Positions 25,801 to 35,418 of a DNA stretch of 35,648 bases are shown one piece after another. Each line of letters starts with the position of its first letter. The stretch's first letter is position 1. Source of the stretch: Actinomycetes bacterium (GTDB taxonomy: Bacteria > Actinomycetota > Acidimicrobiia > Acidimicrobiales > Bog-793); contig JAJZKA010000019.1 of the NCBI GenBank assembly GCA_021809805.1, forward strand, positions 1 through 35,648. The letters are read 5' to 3'. The position numbers and the translations under genes were made by a program. Below the pieces are notes generated by a model. It saw only the letters and a list, made by a program, of their open reading frames with translations, was not told where the DNA came from and ran no database searches.

Positions 25801-26204
25801 CAACCGTCGCCGAGCGTCTCCTGCAAAGCGCGCCGCGTGACGTCGCCGAGCTGCTTGGCCCACTGCAGGCCCGCGCGGACGAGGAGGCGACCCGGGCGCA
25901 GGAGCTGCTGGCCGAGCGTGGCCGTCGCGAGTCCGAGCAGTTGCGCGAAACCCTCTCCCGCCAGCGTGAGCGCGTCCAGACCGAGCTTGGTCGTAGCAGC
26001 AAGCATTTCGCGCAGCTCACCCTCGCCTTCGTCGAGGCCGAGCGCCGCCAACTTCAGGCCAACATGCGCTCCTGGGAGCGGCGCCTGCGCCAGTTCGACT
26101 CAGACCTCGAGACCGAGCCGCCCCGCATCCAGGCGTTCTACGAGGTCCGCGCCCGGCGCGTCGAGCCGGTCGGCCTCGTCTACCTGTGGCCCGACACGAA
26201 CTGA
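22815..26204 (+). CDS. drmD: DISARM class 1 SNF2-like helicase DrmD
   Basis: A 1129-residue SNF2-like helicase. The N-terminus has PVPGDLVQVRSRRWLV, characteristic of DrmD. Walker A is DDTGLGKT (158-165), motif II LLILDEAHH (264-272), motif III FLSATPHNGH (303-312), motif IV RVLIFTESREGTKRW (about 573), and motifs V-VI ATDAAREGLNFQAHCADLFH and PWNPGRIEQRNGRIDR (about 639-678). A long charged, Arg/Glu-rich helical C-terminus with likely coiled coil follows. In class 1 DISARM, DrmD acts with the methylase and the DrmA/DrmB complex against incoming phage DNA. The start is GTG 22815 or the next codon, ATG 22818; neither has a good ribosome site. Its TGA overlaps the drmMI ATG by one base. Confidence 0.93.
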   Translation: MMTVDTPWTHAPGVLPEELPVPGDLVQVRSRRWLVDAVELPAEATPESVAVGPARATVMCLACAEDDAQGEELSVYWEYEPDRRIVRSEGWERVGDRGFDDPRTFAAFLNTLRWSSVTATDSNLFQAPFRAGIKIDAYQMEPLRKALRLPRVNLFIADDTGLGKTIEAGLIARELLLRKRCKTIVVAAPPSVLEQWQAELDERFGLTFEILDRAYVARVRRERGFGVNPWATHSRFLVSHNLLIDPAYADPMRAWLGELAPGSLLILDEAHHAAPSSGGRYGIETKLTRAVRDLSGRFEHRLFLSATPHNGHSNSFSTLLELLDPYRFTRGVKIKGKRDLEAVMVRRLKEDIRSIQGGFPQREVVRIAIAGLPADQPELLLSRLLDDYRDVHEQRFAQASKRAQASAGLLVVGLQQRLLSSIEAFAQSLEVHRRAIERRTTREVTDLDEAPDAPAPPPPRPDPDLTTTPGPDDELPGDTDEELLFAEQQAIAAATVGVEAELAAESASEARARDARRLALLDQMQALADRARGLPDAKALHLIDWIREHMCPGLPAYGERPAGKIAPVWNDRRVLIFTESREGTKRWLQQILEQAIAYTDRAGERIEVITGLTSGPRRQEIQRRFNTPPAEDPLRILIATDAAREGLNFQAHCADLFHFDLPWNPGRIEQRNGRIDRKLQPAEHVRCHYFVLPQRSEDRVLDVLVRKTETIRRELGSLSQVIDDEIERGLRDGIRHRHADQIAEQIARADLPPERKQLVGEELEEARARQDELRDQIENCRTLLERSRQWVSFDERAFRDALSRSLELLGAEPLEQEATHTPSGPRQWRFPALDRRAGADPTWAATLDTLRTPRPRDEKLLDWRRQAPVRPVVFEDQGILTEDTVHLHLEQRVAQRLLGRFRAQGFIHHDLSRACLAQVADSIPRVVLLGRLTLYGRGAERLHEVLLAVAARWSDPDRRDGPLSPYAREAEQRALELLDASLARERDSASAQAPPATVAERLLQSAPRDVAELLGPLQARADEEATRAQELLAERGRRESEQLRETLSRQRERVQTELGRSSKHFAQLTLAFVEAERRQLQANMRSWERRLRQFDSDLETEPPRIQAFYEVRARRVEPVGLVYLWPDTN

Positions 26205-29200
26205 TGCCAACCGGAGACCCACAGCTCGCCGCACACCTTGAGTGGCTCGGCTTCGTCCAGCCGGTCGGCCTGGTCGTCTCTCCCACCGCGCTGGTGCGAA
26301 ACGGGGCGATCCTTGACCGCAGCGACCGCCTCACCCAGGATCGCCTGAGCGGGCTAGTCGAGCGAGGCGGCGACGACGAGCCGTTCATCCCTGACTTCGG
26401 GCGTTTCGCCCGCGAGCTCCTCGGCTGGTCGTTCTCGCCGAAGGGCTACGCCGGCCCGCTGGCCGGCGTAGCGATCCCGGCGGAGTTGACGCTCACGCTC
26501 GTCGAGGAGGACGGCGCGCAGCTCACCCCCGACATCGCCGTGCGCGAGCTGACGCCGGGCCTCGACTCCCCTCCCTGGCAGCTCCTTGTCAGCGTCGTGG
26601 CGGTTGGCCAGGAGCTCGACACCGAACCGCCCGGCTCCGCTACGCGCCTGACCCCGCACCAGCAGCTCGAGCGCCTGCTGCGCAGCACCGGCGTCGCCGC
26701 CGGGCTGCTGAGCAATGGACGCACGCTGCGGCTGCTCTCCGCCCCGCGCGGGGAGAGCTCGGGTTGGCTTGACTTCTCTGTGGCCGACATGGTTCAGCCG
26801 GCCGGCCGCCCGATCGCCCAGGCGATGCGGCTGCTGCTCTCCCAGTCGCGTCTGCTGACCCTCCCGCCCACGCAGCGTCTGGCCGCGCTGCTCTCCGACA
26901 GCCGCAGGTTCCAGAACGAGGTCTCAGAGCGCCTATCCGGCCAGGTGCTTCACGCTCTGTATGAGCTGCTGCGCGGCTTTCAGGCCGCCGATGAAGCGAC
27001 CGGCGGAGCACTGCTCGGCCCGACGCTCGCCGACTCCCCCGAGGACATATACCGCGCGCTGCTCACTGTCGTGATGCGCCTGGTGTTCCTGCTCTACGCC
27101 GAGGAACGCGGGCTCTTACCAGGCGACCAGGTGTTCAACTCCTCCTACTCGCTGGCGGCGCTGCACGTCCGGCTGCGCGAGGATGCGGCGCTTCACCCGG
27201 ACACGATCTCCCAGCGCTACGGCGCCTGGGCGCAGCTGCTTGCGCTGTTTCGCATCGTCCATGACGGCGCTGCAGCGCTCGGCCTGCCCGCCCGGCACGG
27301 CGAGCTGTTCGACCCGGACCGCTTCAGCTTCCTTGAGGGGCGCCCCATCGGCAACCGCCAGGTCGACCAGCGGATCGAGCCGCCACTGGTTCCGGACTCG
27401 GTTCTCCACGCTGTGCTCGAGCAGCTGCTTGTGCTCGATGGTGAGCGCCTCTCCTACCGCGCCCTCGACGTCGAGCAGATCGGCTCGGTCTACGAGACGA
27501 TGATGGGCTTTGAGCTGCACCGTGCCACCGGGCCGTCGGTGGCGATCCGCGCCGGCAAGCGGGGCGCCGTCTCGACCGCGATCAACCTCGCTGAGCTGCT
27601 CGCCGTGCCGGTGGCTGAGCGCCTCAAATGGGTCGAGAGCCGCACGGGGCGCAAGCTCACCGGCAAAACCGCCGAAGCGGTCAGGCAGACAGCCTCACTG
27701 GAGGGTCTCCACGCCGCCCTGGCGCCGGTGACCGACCTCGCAGCCACCCCCGAGCTGGCACCTGCCGGCGCGCTGCTGTTGCAACCGAGCGAGGAGCGCC
27801 GCCGGTCCGGGTCGCACTACACGCCACGCTCGCTGACCCAGCCAATCGTGCAGGCCACGCTCGCGCCGCTGCTCGCCCGGGCGAGCACCGCGGCCGAGAT
27901 CATCGAGCTGAAGGTCTGTGACCCCGCCATGGGCTCGGGCGCGTTCCTGGTGGAGGCCTGCAGGCAGCTCGCCCGCGCGCTCGTGGACGCCTGGCACACC
28001 GCCGGCGAGCGCCCCACGATTCCTGTTGATGAGGACGAGCTCATCTACGCGATGCGCCTGGTCGCCCAGCGCTGCCTGTACGGGGTGGACCGCAACCCGA
28101 TGGCCGTTGACCTGGCCAAGATGTCGCTGTGGCTGGCCACCCTGGCCCGGGAGCACCCGCTCACCTTCCTCGACCACGCGCTGCGCCACGGCGACTCGCT
28201 CGTGGGTCTCGACCGCCTCCAGATCGCCGCGATGCACTGGAAGCCCGGGAAGCCCGGCATCGAGGGCATCGTGGTGCAGCGCCACCTCGACCGGGTCGCT
28301 CAGCTGCGCCGCCAGATCCGTGAGGCGTCCGACGACACCCCTGACTGGACGCTCCGTGACCTCTGGGACGAGGCGCAGGCCGAAGTCCGCCAAGTCACCC
28401 TCATCGGTGATCTGGCGGTGGCCTGCTTCTTCTCGGCCGAGAAGCCGAAACAGCGCGAGGAGCTTCGCAACCTCGTCGCGCTATCGGTCACCAACGGTCA
28501 GGTCGAGCGGGAGCGGTGGCGGGTCGATGAGCGCCGTGAGGCCCACCCGCCGCTCGTCCCGTTTCACTGGCAGGTCGAGTTTCCCGAGGTCTTTGACCGG
28601 CCGAATCCCGGGTTCGACGCGATCGTCGGCAACCCGCCTTTCGCCGGCAAGAACACCCTGGCCTCAGCCAACCCGACGCACTACCCGGACTGGCTCAAGG
28701 AGGTCCACGCCGACACGCACGGCAACGCGGATCTGGTCGCCCACTTCTTCCGCCGCGCCTTTGACCTGATCCGTGATGATGGGACGTTCGGGCTGATCGC
28801 CACCAACACGATCGGGCAGGGTGACACTCGCGAGAGCGGCCTCGGCTGGATCTGCACCCACGGAGGCGCGATCTACAACGCCCGCAAGCGCATCAAGTGG
28901 CCGAGCGGTGGCGCGGCTGTGGTCGTCAGCGTGGTACATGTGGTTAAGAGTGAGAGTCCGGTCGCGCCATCGCTCGACGGTCGGTCCGTGGAGCGGATCA
29001 GCTCGTATCTCTTTCATGGCGGTAGTGATCACTCGCCCGTGCGCCTTGTTGCAAATGCCGGCCAGAGCTTCCAGGGCTCAATCGTGCTTGGGATGGGGTT
29101 CACGTTCGACGACACCGACACCAAGGGCGTGGCGAGCTCGCTCGCCGAGATGCGCCGCTTGATTGCGGAGAATCCCGTGAACGCCGAGGTGATCTTCCCC

Positions 29201-30124
29201 TACATCGGTGGCGAGGAGGTCAACGACTCACCCACCCACGCCCACCACCGTTACGTCATCAACTTCGGCGACCGAACCGAGGAGGAGTGCCGGGAGCGCT
29301 GGCCTGATCTGATCGCAATCGTCGAGAGGAAGGTCAAGCCAGCGCGAGCTCACCTGACGACGAACGCAATCGGGCGCAAGCGGGCTGCGTTCTGGTGGCA
29401 GTTCGGTTCTTCCGCGAAGGAGCTATACGCTGCGGTCGCCGACCTTGACCGCGTGCTTGTCGTATGCCGCCATCAACCTGAGTGGGCCGTCGGCTTCCTC
29501 TCAGCAGGCGCGGTCTTCGCCGAATCTCTCGTCATCTTCCCGTTTGACACCTACGCGGCGTTCTGTGCTTTGCAGGCCCGTCCTCACGAGATCTGGGCGC
29601 GGTTCCAGGGCTCGTCGCTCGAGGACCGTCTCCGCTACACCCCGTCCGACGTCTTCGAGACGTTTCCGTTCCCTGCTGGCTGGACCATCGACCCCACGCT
29701 CGAGCAGGCCGGCCAGGCGTACTACGACCACCGTGCGCGGCTGTTGATCGACAACAACGAGGGTCTCACCAGAATCTACAACCGTTTCCACGACCCGTAT
29801 GAGTCAGACCCCGGGATCGTCCGGCTGCGCGAGTTACATGAGGCCATGGACCGCGCTGTGCTGCACGCCTACGGCTGGGACGACATCCGCACCGACTGCG
29901 AATTCCTGCTCGATTACGAGATCGACGAGGAGGAGTGGGGCAACAGGAGCAAGCCCTACCGTTACCGCTGGCCGGATGAGGTGCGCGACGAGGTGCTCGC
30001 GCGGCTGCTCCAGCTGAACGCAGAGCGGGCCGCAGAGGAAGCGCGTTCGGGCGCCGCCGCCGGGACCGGCGGGAAGCGCCGCCGCGCAGCTCAGACAGCC
30101 GTGCGGGAAGGGACGCTCTTCTAA
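26204..30124 (+). CDS. drmMI: DISARM class 1 N6-adenine DNA methyltransferase DrmMI
   Basis: A 1306-residue type IIG-like adenine methylase. SAM-binding motif I is VCDPAMGSGAFLVEAC (about 571-586), preceded by HYTPRSLTQPIVQATLAPLL. The catalytic motif IV is IVGNPPFAGKN (NPPF about 808-811). The C-terminal third includes FQGSSLEDRLRYTPSDVFET, usual near the end of the target-recognition region. It methylates adenine in host DNA so that DISARM spares self. The ATG at 26204 shares a base with the drmD stop (TGATG), preferred over an in-frame GTG at 26186. The N-terminal 500 residues have no nuclease motif I can identify, consistent with a modification-only enzyme. Its TAA is followed at once by the drmA ATG. 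Confidence 0.93.
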   Translation: MPTGDPQLAAHLEWLGFVQPVGLVVSPTALVRNGAILDRSDRLTQDRLSGLVERGGDDEPFIPDFGRFARELLGWSFSPKGYAGPLAGVAIPAELTLTLVEEDGAQLTPDIAVRELTPGLDSPPWQLLVSVVAVGQELDTEPPGSATRLTPHQQLERLLRSTGVAAGLLSNGRTLRLLSAPRGESSGWLDFSVADMVQPAGRPIAQAMRLLLSQSRLLTLPPTQRLAALLSDSRRFQNEVSERLSGQVLHALYELLRGFQAADEATGGALLGPTLADSPEDIYRALLTVVMRLVFLLYAEERGLLPGDQVFNSSYSLAALHVRLREDAALHPDTISQRYGAWAQLLALFRIVHDGAAALGLPARHGELFDPDRFSFLEGRPIGNRQVDQRIEPPLVPDSVLHAVLEQLLVLDGERLSYRALDVEQIGSVYETMMGFELHRATGPSVAIRAGKRGAVSTAINLAELLAVPVAERLKWVESRTGRKLTGKTAEAVRQTASLEGLHAALAPVTDLAATPELAPAGALLLQPSEERRRSGSHYTPRSLTQPIVQATLAPLLARASTAAEIIELKVCDPAMGSGAFLVEACRQLARALVDAWHTAGERPTIPVDEDELIYAMRLVAQRCLYGVDRNPMAVDLAKMSLWLATLAREHPLTFLDHALRHGDSLVGLDRLQIAAMHWKPGKPGIEGIVVQRHLDRVAQLRRQIREASDDTPDWTLRDLWDEAQAEVRQVTLIGDLAVACFFSAEKPKQREELRNLVALSVTNGQVERERWRVDERREAHPPLVPFHWQVEFPEVFDRPNPGFDAIVGNPPFAGKNTLASANPTHYPDWLKEVHADTHGNADLVAHFFRRAFDLIRDDGTFGLIATNTIGQGDTRESGLGWICTHGGAIYNARKRIKWPSGGAAVVVSVVHVVKSESPVAPSLDGRSVERISSYLFHGGSDHSPVRLVANAGQSFQGSIVLGMGFTFDDTDTKGVASSLAEMRRLIAENPVNAEVIFPYIGGEEVNDSPTHAHHRYVINFGDRTEEECRERWPDLIAIVERKVKPARAHLTTNAIGRKRAAFWWQFGSSAKELYAAVADLDRVLVVCRHQPEWAVGFLSAGAVFAESLVIFPFDTYAAFCALQARPHEIWARFQGSSLEDRLRYTPSDVFETFPFPAGWTIDPTLEQAGQAYYDHRARLLIDNNEGLTRIYNRFHDPYESDPGIVRLRELHEAMDRAVLHAYGWDDIRTDCEFLLDYEIDEEEWGNRSKPYRYRWPDEVRDEVLARLLQLNAERAAEEARSGAAAGTGGKRRRAAQTAVREGTLF

Positions 30125-33100
30125 ATGGCGGCTGAGGCTCAGTCACGGACGGACGCGGCGCTTGCTGTACGAAGCCGCCTGGTCGAGGCGCTCGAGCTGG
30201 ACCTCGTCGGACCGTGGCCGGGACACCGCCTCGAACAGGAGCTTCTCCCCGGCTGGGTGCGCCCGAGCAACTGGTATCTGACCGGGTTCCTGATTCCGCG
30301 GACCGCGCCCCCCGAGCAGGCCGCCCAAGCCGGCGCCGATGACCAGCTCGACGAGACACTGGAGGCTGAGGGCGATGAGCCCGGCGCGGACACCGCGCCG
30401 GCCAAGCCAGGCTTCTTTCCCTCCTCGATCGGCCTCTCGACCCTCGTGCCCGCCGACACGGACGCGCTGTCGCTGACCGTGCACTGGGGCGACTACACAT
30501 ACGAGCCCGGTGAGGACCGTACGGATGGCGAGGCCCCCGGGGCGCCGGATCGGGAGTCACCCGACGCCGAACCAACCACGGGCGACGGCCCGGCAACCGG
30601 TCGCCGGCCGCCGGCGTGGCGGCGGGTCCCTCGCGCATCGAAGCTCACGGTGCCGCTTGCGCCCGATGACATTGGCCAGCCGCATATTCACGAGGTTCCC
30701 GAGTCAGCCGGCCTTGAGCTGCACGTCCTGGCACGCTCGCTGGACGTTGACCGTTTCGACGGCGAGCTTCCCGCCGGCACGCGCTCCGTGTCCCTGTTTC
30801 TGGTCAACAACCGGACACCTGACCGCGAGCGCGCCGACGCCGCTTTCGCGTTCCAGGCACAGCTTGAGGTTGCAAGCCCCAGACCCTTCGTACCCCGACC
30901 CGATCTGCACGCGGGCCGCTCCCAGGACTGGGATGATCGCGTCGCCGATCTGCAGTACGCGGACTGCTTTGAGTATGCGACCGGACACGCGGTGGCCGCG
31001 GACTGGGTCGTTGACCCTGACGGCAGCTGCCGCTTGCTGCGCACCCGCTGGATCCCCTCCGCACAGGTGGAGAAGACCGTCGCCGGAGAGGCGCCGGGCA
31101 CGGAGCTGCGTATGCGCGTGCTCGGGGAGCTCAGTGACGGTGACGCCGCCCGGACGGCGCTCAGTCCGCTGGCTTCCGAGTACCGGGCCTGGATCGAGCA
31201 TCAGCAGGCCGTGGTGGCGAAGCTGCCGGCACGACGGCGCGACACCGCCGCTCAGCTGCTGCACTCCGCCGCCGTCGCCGCCGACCGGATCGAGCGCGGG
31301 ATCGCCTCCCTGGCCGCCAACCCCGAAGCGCTTGACGCCTTTCGGCTCGCTAACCGCGCCGTCGCCAGCGCACTGGTCCGCCGGCTTGAGATCGCGGAGC
31401 CCGCGTGGCGTCCGTTCCAGCTTGCCTTTCTGTTGTTGAACCTGTCTGGCCTCGTGGACCCGGACGACCCACACCGTCAAACCGTCGACCTCTTGTACTT
31501 CCCGACCGGGGGCGGCAAGACGGAGGCGTACCTCGCCTTGAGCGCGTTCGCGATGGTGCTGCGCCGCCTTCGCCACCCCGCGGACAAGGGTCTTGGCGGG
31601 GCCGGGGTGAGCGTGATCATGCGCTACACCCTGCGGCTCCTCACTCTCGACCAGTTGAGCCGCGCGGCCGGTCTTGTCTGTGCGCTCGAGCTCGAGCGCG
31701 AGGCCGACCCCGACCGCTACGGCGCCTGGCCGTTTGAGATTGGGTTGTGGGTCGGCAAGGCCGCCACCCCGATCCGCATGGGCAAAAAGGGGGACGGCCG
31801 CTCGGACACGGCCCGCTCGATGGTCAACCAGTTCAAGGCAAACCCACAAGCAAAGCCCTCGCCGATCCCGCTCGAGGAGTGCCCGTGGTGCGGCAGCCGC
31901 TTTGAACCCGAGTCGTTCACGTTGCTGCCCGACAGCGACCAGCCCCGTGATCTGCGGATCGTCTGCGCGAATTTCGACTGCGAGTTCAACGGCGAGCGCT
32001 CACTGCCAATCGTGGCCGTCGATGAGCCGCTCTACCGGCGGCTGCCCGCCTTCCTGATCGCGACCGTCGATAAGTTCGCGGCGCTGCCATGGATTGGCGA
32101 GTCGGGCGTCCTGCTCGGCGGCGCCGACCGGGCCGACCAGACCGGCTTCTACGGCGCCGCTGAGCCCCGCCGCGGACAGCCGCTGAGCGCGCCGCTGCCG
32201 CCGCCGGACCTCGTGATCCAGGACGAACTGCACCTCATCTCCGGCCCGCTGGGAACGATGGCAGGCTTGTATGAAACCGCGATCGACGCGCTGTGCGCCC
32301 GCTCCACCGCTCAGGCCGGAGAGCAGACTGGCGGCGCGGGCTTGGGGCCGAAGATCGTTGCCTCAACCGCCACTGTTCGCCGCGCGCAGGACCAGATACA
32401 GGCGCTGTTCGCGCGGCCGCTAACCCAGGTCTTCCCTCCTCCAGGCCCGGACCGCCGCGACTCGTTCTTCGCGCGCACCGTCCCTGCGGACACCGCGCCC
32501 GCCCGCCTGTATGTCGGTGTCGCCGCCCAGGGACGCAACCCGAAGGTGGCGATGCGACGCGTGTGGCTTGCGCTGATGGCAGCGGCCGAGCGCTGCTATC
32601 GCGACCTCGGCGGTCATACCGTCCCGGACAACCCCGCGGACCCGTACATGACGATCGTCGGCTACTTCAACAGCCTGCGTGAGCTCGGCGGCGCTCGCCG
32701 GATCCTCGAGGAGGAGGTCCGCTCGACGCTTCGCGCCTACGGCGCCCGTCGCCGGCTCGGGGAGACCGACGCGCTATTTCAGGACCGCACGATCCTCTCC
32801 GACGTCTTCGAGCTGACCTCGCGCGAGTCGACCAAGCGTGTTGCCGAGGCACGGCGCCGGCTCGCAAGCACCTTTAACCAACCCGACCGCGTCGATTACG
32901 CGATCGCCACCAACATGATCTCCGTCGGCCTCGATATCCCTCGTCTGGGCCTGATGGGGGTCCTGGGCCAGCCTAAGACGACCTCCGAGTACATCCAGGC
33001 CACCAGCCGTGTCGGGCGCGCCGACTGGGCGCCCGGCCTCGTCGTCACGCTGCTGAACTTCCACAAGCCACGGGACCGCTCCCACCTCGAGCGCTTCCGC

Positions 33101-33625
33101 CACTTCCATGAGACCTTCTACCGCTCGATCGAGGTCGCGAGCGTCACCCCGTTCGCCGCCCGTGCCATCGACCGTGGCTTTGCCGGCACGCTGGTCGCCG
33201 CTGCCAGGCACCTGCGCGCACCGCTCGAGCCCGCACTCGGCGCCGGTGACATCGTCGCAGCGCGACCCACGCTCGAGCGTGAACTGCTTCAGATCTTCGA
33301 ACGGCGGCTGCGCGCCCAGCCCTTCGATGACGAGCGCGAGCGCGACGAGCGGCTCGCCGCGGTGCGCAGTCGCATCGCCGATCTGCTCGACTCGTGGATC
33401 CGCATCCAGCACGACTACCAATCCGTGGGTGTGGAGCTGCGCTACCAGCGCTGGGAGGGTAACCCGCAGGCCAGGCCGCTGCTGCGCGAGGTGCTCGACA
33501 CCGACTTTGAGTCAGAGCACCACCGCAAGTTCCGCGTGCACCGCTCTCTGCGCGACGTCGAGCCCAGCGTCGGCCTGTTCCTGCGCGACCTGGGCGGCAA
33601 CTGGATCCAGGAGGTGGACCCGTGA
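30125..33625 (+). CDS. drmA: DISARM helicase DrmA
   Basis: A 1166-residue core DISARM helicase. The N-terminus has LVEALELDLVGPWPGH and NWYLTGFLIPR, seen in DrmA proteins. Walker A is YFPTGGGKTEAYLAL (about 458-472) of the YprA-like type, motif II VIQDELHLISGPLG (DELH about 699-702), and the C-terminal helicase motifs ATNMISVGLDIPR and TTSEYIQATSRVGRADWAPG (about 928-970). A four-cysteine zinc site lies between Walker A and DELH: C586, C589, C614, C619. DrmA binds DrmB to engage phage DNA. The gene begins on the base after the drmMI stop and its TGA overlaps the drmB GTG. The acidic, Pro/Ala-rich stretch at residues 60-95 and 135-165 is probably disordered. Confidence 0.94.
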   Translation: MAAEAQSRTDAALAVRSRLVEALELDLVGPWPGHRLEQELLPGWVRPSNWYLTGFLIPRTAPPEQAAQAGADDQLDETLEAEGDEPGADTAPAKPGFFPSSIGLSTLVPADTDALSLTVHWGDYTYEPGEDRTDGEAPGAPDRESPDAEPTTGDGPATGRRPPAWRRVPRASKLTVPLAPDDIGQPHIHEVPESAGLELHVLARSLDVDRFDGELPAGTRSVSLFLVNNRTPDRERADAAFAFQAQLEVASPRPFVPRPDLHAGRSQDWDDRVADLQYADCFEYATGHAVAADWVVDPDGSCRLLRTRWIPSAQVEKTVAGEAPGTELRMRVLGELSDGDAARTALSPLASEYRAWIEHQQAVVAKLPARRRDTAAQLLHSAAVAADRIERGIASLAANPEALDAFRLANRAVASALVRRLEIAEPAWRPFQLAFLLLNLSGLVDPDDPHRQTVDLLYFPTGGGKTEAYLALSAFAMVLRRLRHPADKGLGGAGVSVIMRYTLRLLTLDQLSRAAGLVCALELEREADPDRYGAWPFEIGLWVGKAATPIRMGKKGDGRSDTARSMVNQFKANPQAKPSPIPLEECPWCGSRFEPESFTLLPDSDQPRDLRIVCANFDCEFNGERSLPIVAVDEPLYRRLPAFLIATVDKFAALPWIGESGVLLGGADRADQTGFYGAAEPRRGQPLSAPLPPPDLVIQDELHLISGPLGTMAGLYETAIDALCARSTAQAGEQTGGAGLGPKIVASTATVRRAQDQIQALFARPLTQVFPPPGPDRRDSFFARTVPADTAPARLYVGVAAQGRNPKVAMRRVWLALMAAAERCYRDLGGHTVPDNPADPYMTIVGYFNSLRELGGARRILEEEVRSTLRAYGARRRLGETDALFQDRTILSDVFELTSRESTKRVAEARRRLASTFNQPDRVDYAIATNMISVGLDIPRLGLMGVLGQPKTTSEYIQATSRVGRADWAPGLVVTLLNFHKPRDRSHLERFRHFHETFYRSIEVASVTPFAARAIDRGFAGTLVAAARHLRAPLEPALGAGDIVAARPTLERELLQIFERRLRAQPFDDERERDERLAAVRSRIADLLDSWIRIQHDYQSVGVELRYQRWEGNPQARPLLREVLDTDFESEHHRKFRVHRSLRDVEPSVGLFLRDLGGNWIQEVDP
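33609..33621 (+). promoter_or_regulatory. strong ribosome binding site for drmB inside drmA
   Basis: AGGAGGT (33609-33615) lies 6 bp before the drmB GTG and within the last codons of drmA. It supports GTG 33622 as the start and suggests drmB is well translated, compared with the weaker sites of its neighbours. Confidence 0.75.
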
Positions 33626-35418
33626 GCCCGCAACCGGTCGGGCAGATCCGGCGCAGTCAGGCGATCACGACATGGGGTCCCGGCGCGCTGATCGATCTGC
33701 CGCGGCACTCGGGGATCGTCGGCGGGCTCGACACCTGGCCCAGCGTCAACCAGCTCGATGAGATCGTCGAACCACGCCTGACCCGCCGGCTGACGCTTAT
33801 GACAGGGGTCGCGAGCCCCCGGCTCTACAGCCCGCCGGCGGACACAGCCGCGCCGTGGGAGCAGCGCAGCGGCATCACGTTGTGGCGCTTTCCAGAGTGG
33901 ATGGTCGTCCAGGAGAAACAGGAGAAGCAGACGGGCAACAGGCGGCAGGGACGCCTCCTAGTGCACCGCAGGGCGCTCGATGAGCGTGGCCGCTTTGACG
34001 GTCGCGCCGTCGTCCCGACACGGTTCGTCCGCGCCTGCCAGCGCGGCCACGTGCAGGACGTCAACTGGCGCTCGTTCCTGCACGGCCCGGGCACGCAATG
34101 CACGCGGCAGATGTGGTTGGAGGAGCGAGGCACGAGCGGCGACCTCGCCGACCTGGTCGTTCGCTGTGACTGCGGCGCGGGGCCGCGCGGGATGCAGGAA
34201 GCCGCTGAGACCGGGGCGCTCGGGCCCTGCTGGGGTGCGCGGCCCTGGTTGGGCCCACACACGGCGGAGACCTGTGGCCTGCCGAGCCGCCTGCTGATCC
34301 GCACGGCATCCAACGCCTACTTCGCCCACGGCATGACCGCCCTGTCGCTGCCCGAGCGCGGTGCGGAGATCGACGAGGCGGTCCAGTCGCAATGGGCGAC
34401 CCTGCAGGTTGTAAACGACCTGGCCTCGCTCGCGGTGATGCGGCGTCTGCCCGCGGTCGCAGCGGCCCTCGCCGGCCACTCGGACGAGGAGGTGCTCGAC
34501 GCGATCGAACGGCTGCGAGACGGGGCTCAGGAGCGCCCCGTGAAGCTGGCTGAGCTCGACGCGCTGCTCGCCGCGCCGGAGGGCTACGGCGAGGACGTAC
34601 CGGTTGACCCCGACTTCCACGCCCGCCGGCTCCCGCCTGAGGCTTGGCGCCGCCCTCCGGTCACCGACCGGATCGCCGCCGTCGTTCAGCTTCACCGGTT
34701 GCGTGAGGTGATCGTCCAGATCGGATTCACGCGGCTCGAGGCGATCGTCCCCGACATCAACGGCGAGTACGACCCGGACGGCCCGGACCTCGCGCCCCTC
34801 GCGCTTGAGCCCCAGTGGTTCCCGGCGGTGGAGAACCGCGGTGAGGGTCTGCTCCTTGCGCTCGATAGCGACGCGGTCCAGGCGTGGCTCGGACGCCCCG
34901 GGGTCGCGGCCAGGATCGACCAGCTTCTCGCGGGCTGGCGGGAGTGGGCGGCACGCCGCGGCATCCAGCGCCCGTTCCCTGGAGGGCCTTACGTGCTCGT
35001 CCACACGCTCTCGCACCTGCTGCTCACGCAGCTGGCGATGCGCTGCGGCTACCCGGCCAGCTCGCTGCGCGAGCGCATCTACGTCGACCATGAGACCCGC
35101 CAGTACGCCGTGCTGATCTACACCGCTTCAACCGACGCGGAGGGCACCCTCGGCGGCCTGGTCAGCCAGGCCCGGCACATCTCAAGCCACCTCGAGCTGG
35201 CGCTCGCGGCCGGTGGACTCTGCTCGAACGATCCGGTCTGCGCCCAACACGCGCCGGGCGAGGGGATGGAGGAACGCTGGCTACACGGCGCCGCCTGCCA
35301 CGGTTGCGCGCTGATCGCGGAGACCGCGTGTGAGATGCGAAACGACCTGCTTGACCGTGCGCTCGTCGTCCCGACCCTGGCCGTGCCCGACGCCGCCTTC
35401 TTCGACCCGGTCCTGTGA
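33622..35418 (+). CDS. drmB: DISARM DUF1998-domain protein DrmB
   Basis: A 598-residue DrmB. The N-terminus carries GQIRRSQAITTWGPGALIDL, a common opening in DrmB, then FVRACQRGHVQDVNW. The C-terminal DUF1998 domain starts near 456 with PYVLVHTLSHLLLTQLAMRC and has a four-cysteine set C534, C540, C559, C562, probably a zinc site. DrmB partners the DrmA helicase; the pair is the conserved core of DISARM and stimulates DNA engagement. The GTG start overlaps the drmA TGA (GTGA) and has a strong ribosome site. Its stop overlaps the drmC GTG in the same manner. Confidence 0.94.
   Translation: MSPQPVGQIRRSQAITTWGPGALIDLPRHSGIVGGLDTWPSVNQLDEIVEPRLTRRLTLMTGVASPRLYSPPADTAAPWEQRSGITLWRFPEWMVVQEKQEKQTGNRRQGRLLVHRRALDERGRFDGRAVVPTRFVRACQRGHVQDVNWRSFLHGPGTQCTRQMWLEERGTSGDLADLVVRCDCGAGPRGMQEAAETGALGPCWGARPWLGPHTAETCGLPSRLLIRTASNAYFAHGMTALSLPERGAEIDEAVQSQWATLQVVNDLASLAVMRRLPAVAAALAGHSDEEVLDAIERLRDGAQERPVKLAELDALLAAPEGYGEDVPVDPDFHARRLPPEAWRRPPVTDRIAAVVQLHRLREVIVQIGFTRLEAIVPDINGEYDPDGPDLAPLALEPQWFPAVENRGEGLLLALDSDAVQAWLGRPGVAARIDQLLAGWREWAARRGIQRPFPGGPYVLVHTLSHLLLTQLAMRCGYPASSLRERIYVDHETRQYAVLIYTASTDAEGTLGGLVSQARHISSHLELALAAGGLCSNDPVCAQHAPGEGMEERWLHGAACHGCALIAETACEMRNDLLDRALVVPTLAVPDAAFFDPVL

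Noticed and set aside
30704-31849. 381-residue open frame antisense to drmA
   Set aside because: Same reason: no family features, and the plus-strand frame carries clear helicase motifs.
33958-35091. 377-residue open frame antisense to drmB
   Set aside because: Composition reflects the reverse of DrmB codons; the DUF1998 gene is on the plus strand.
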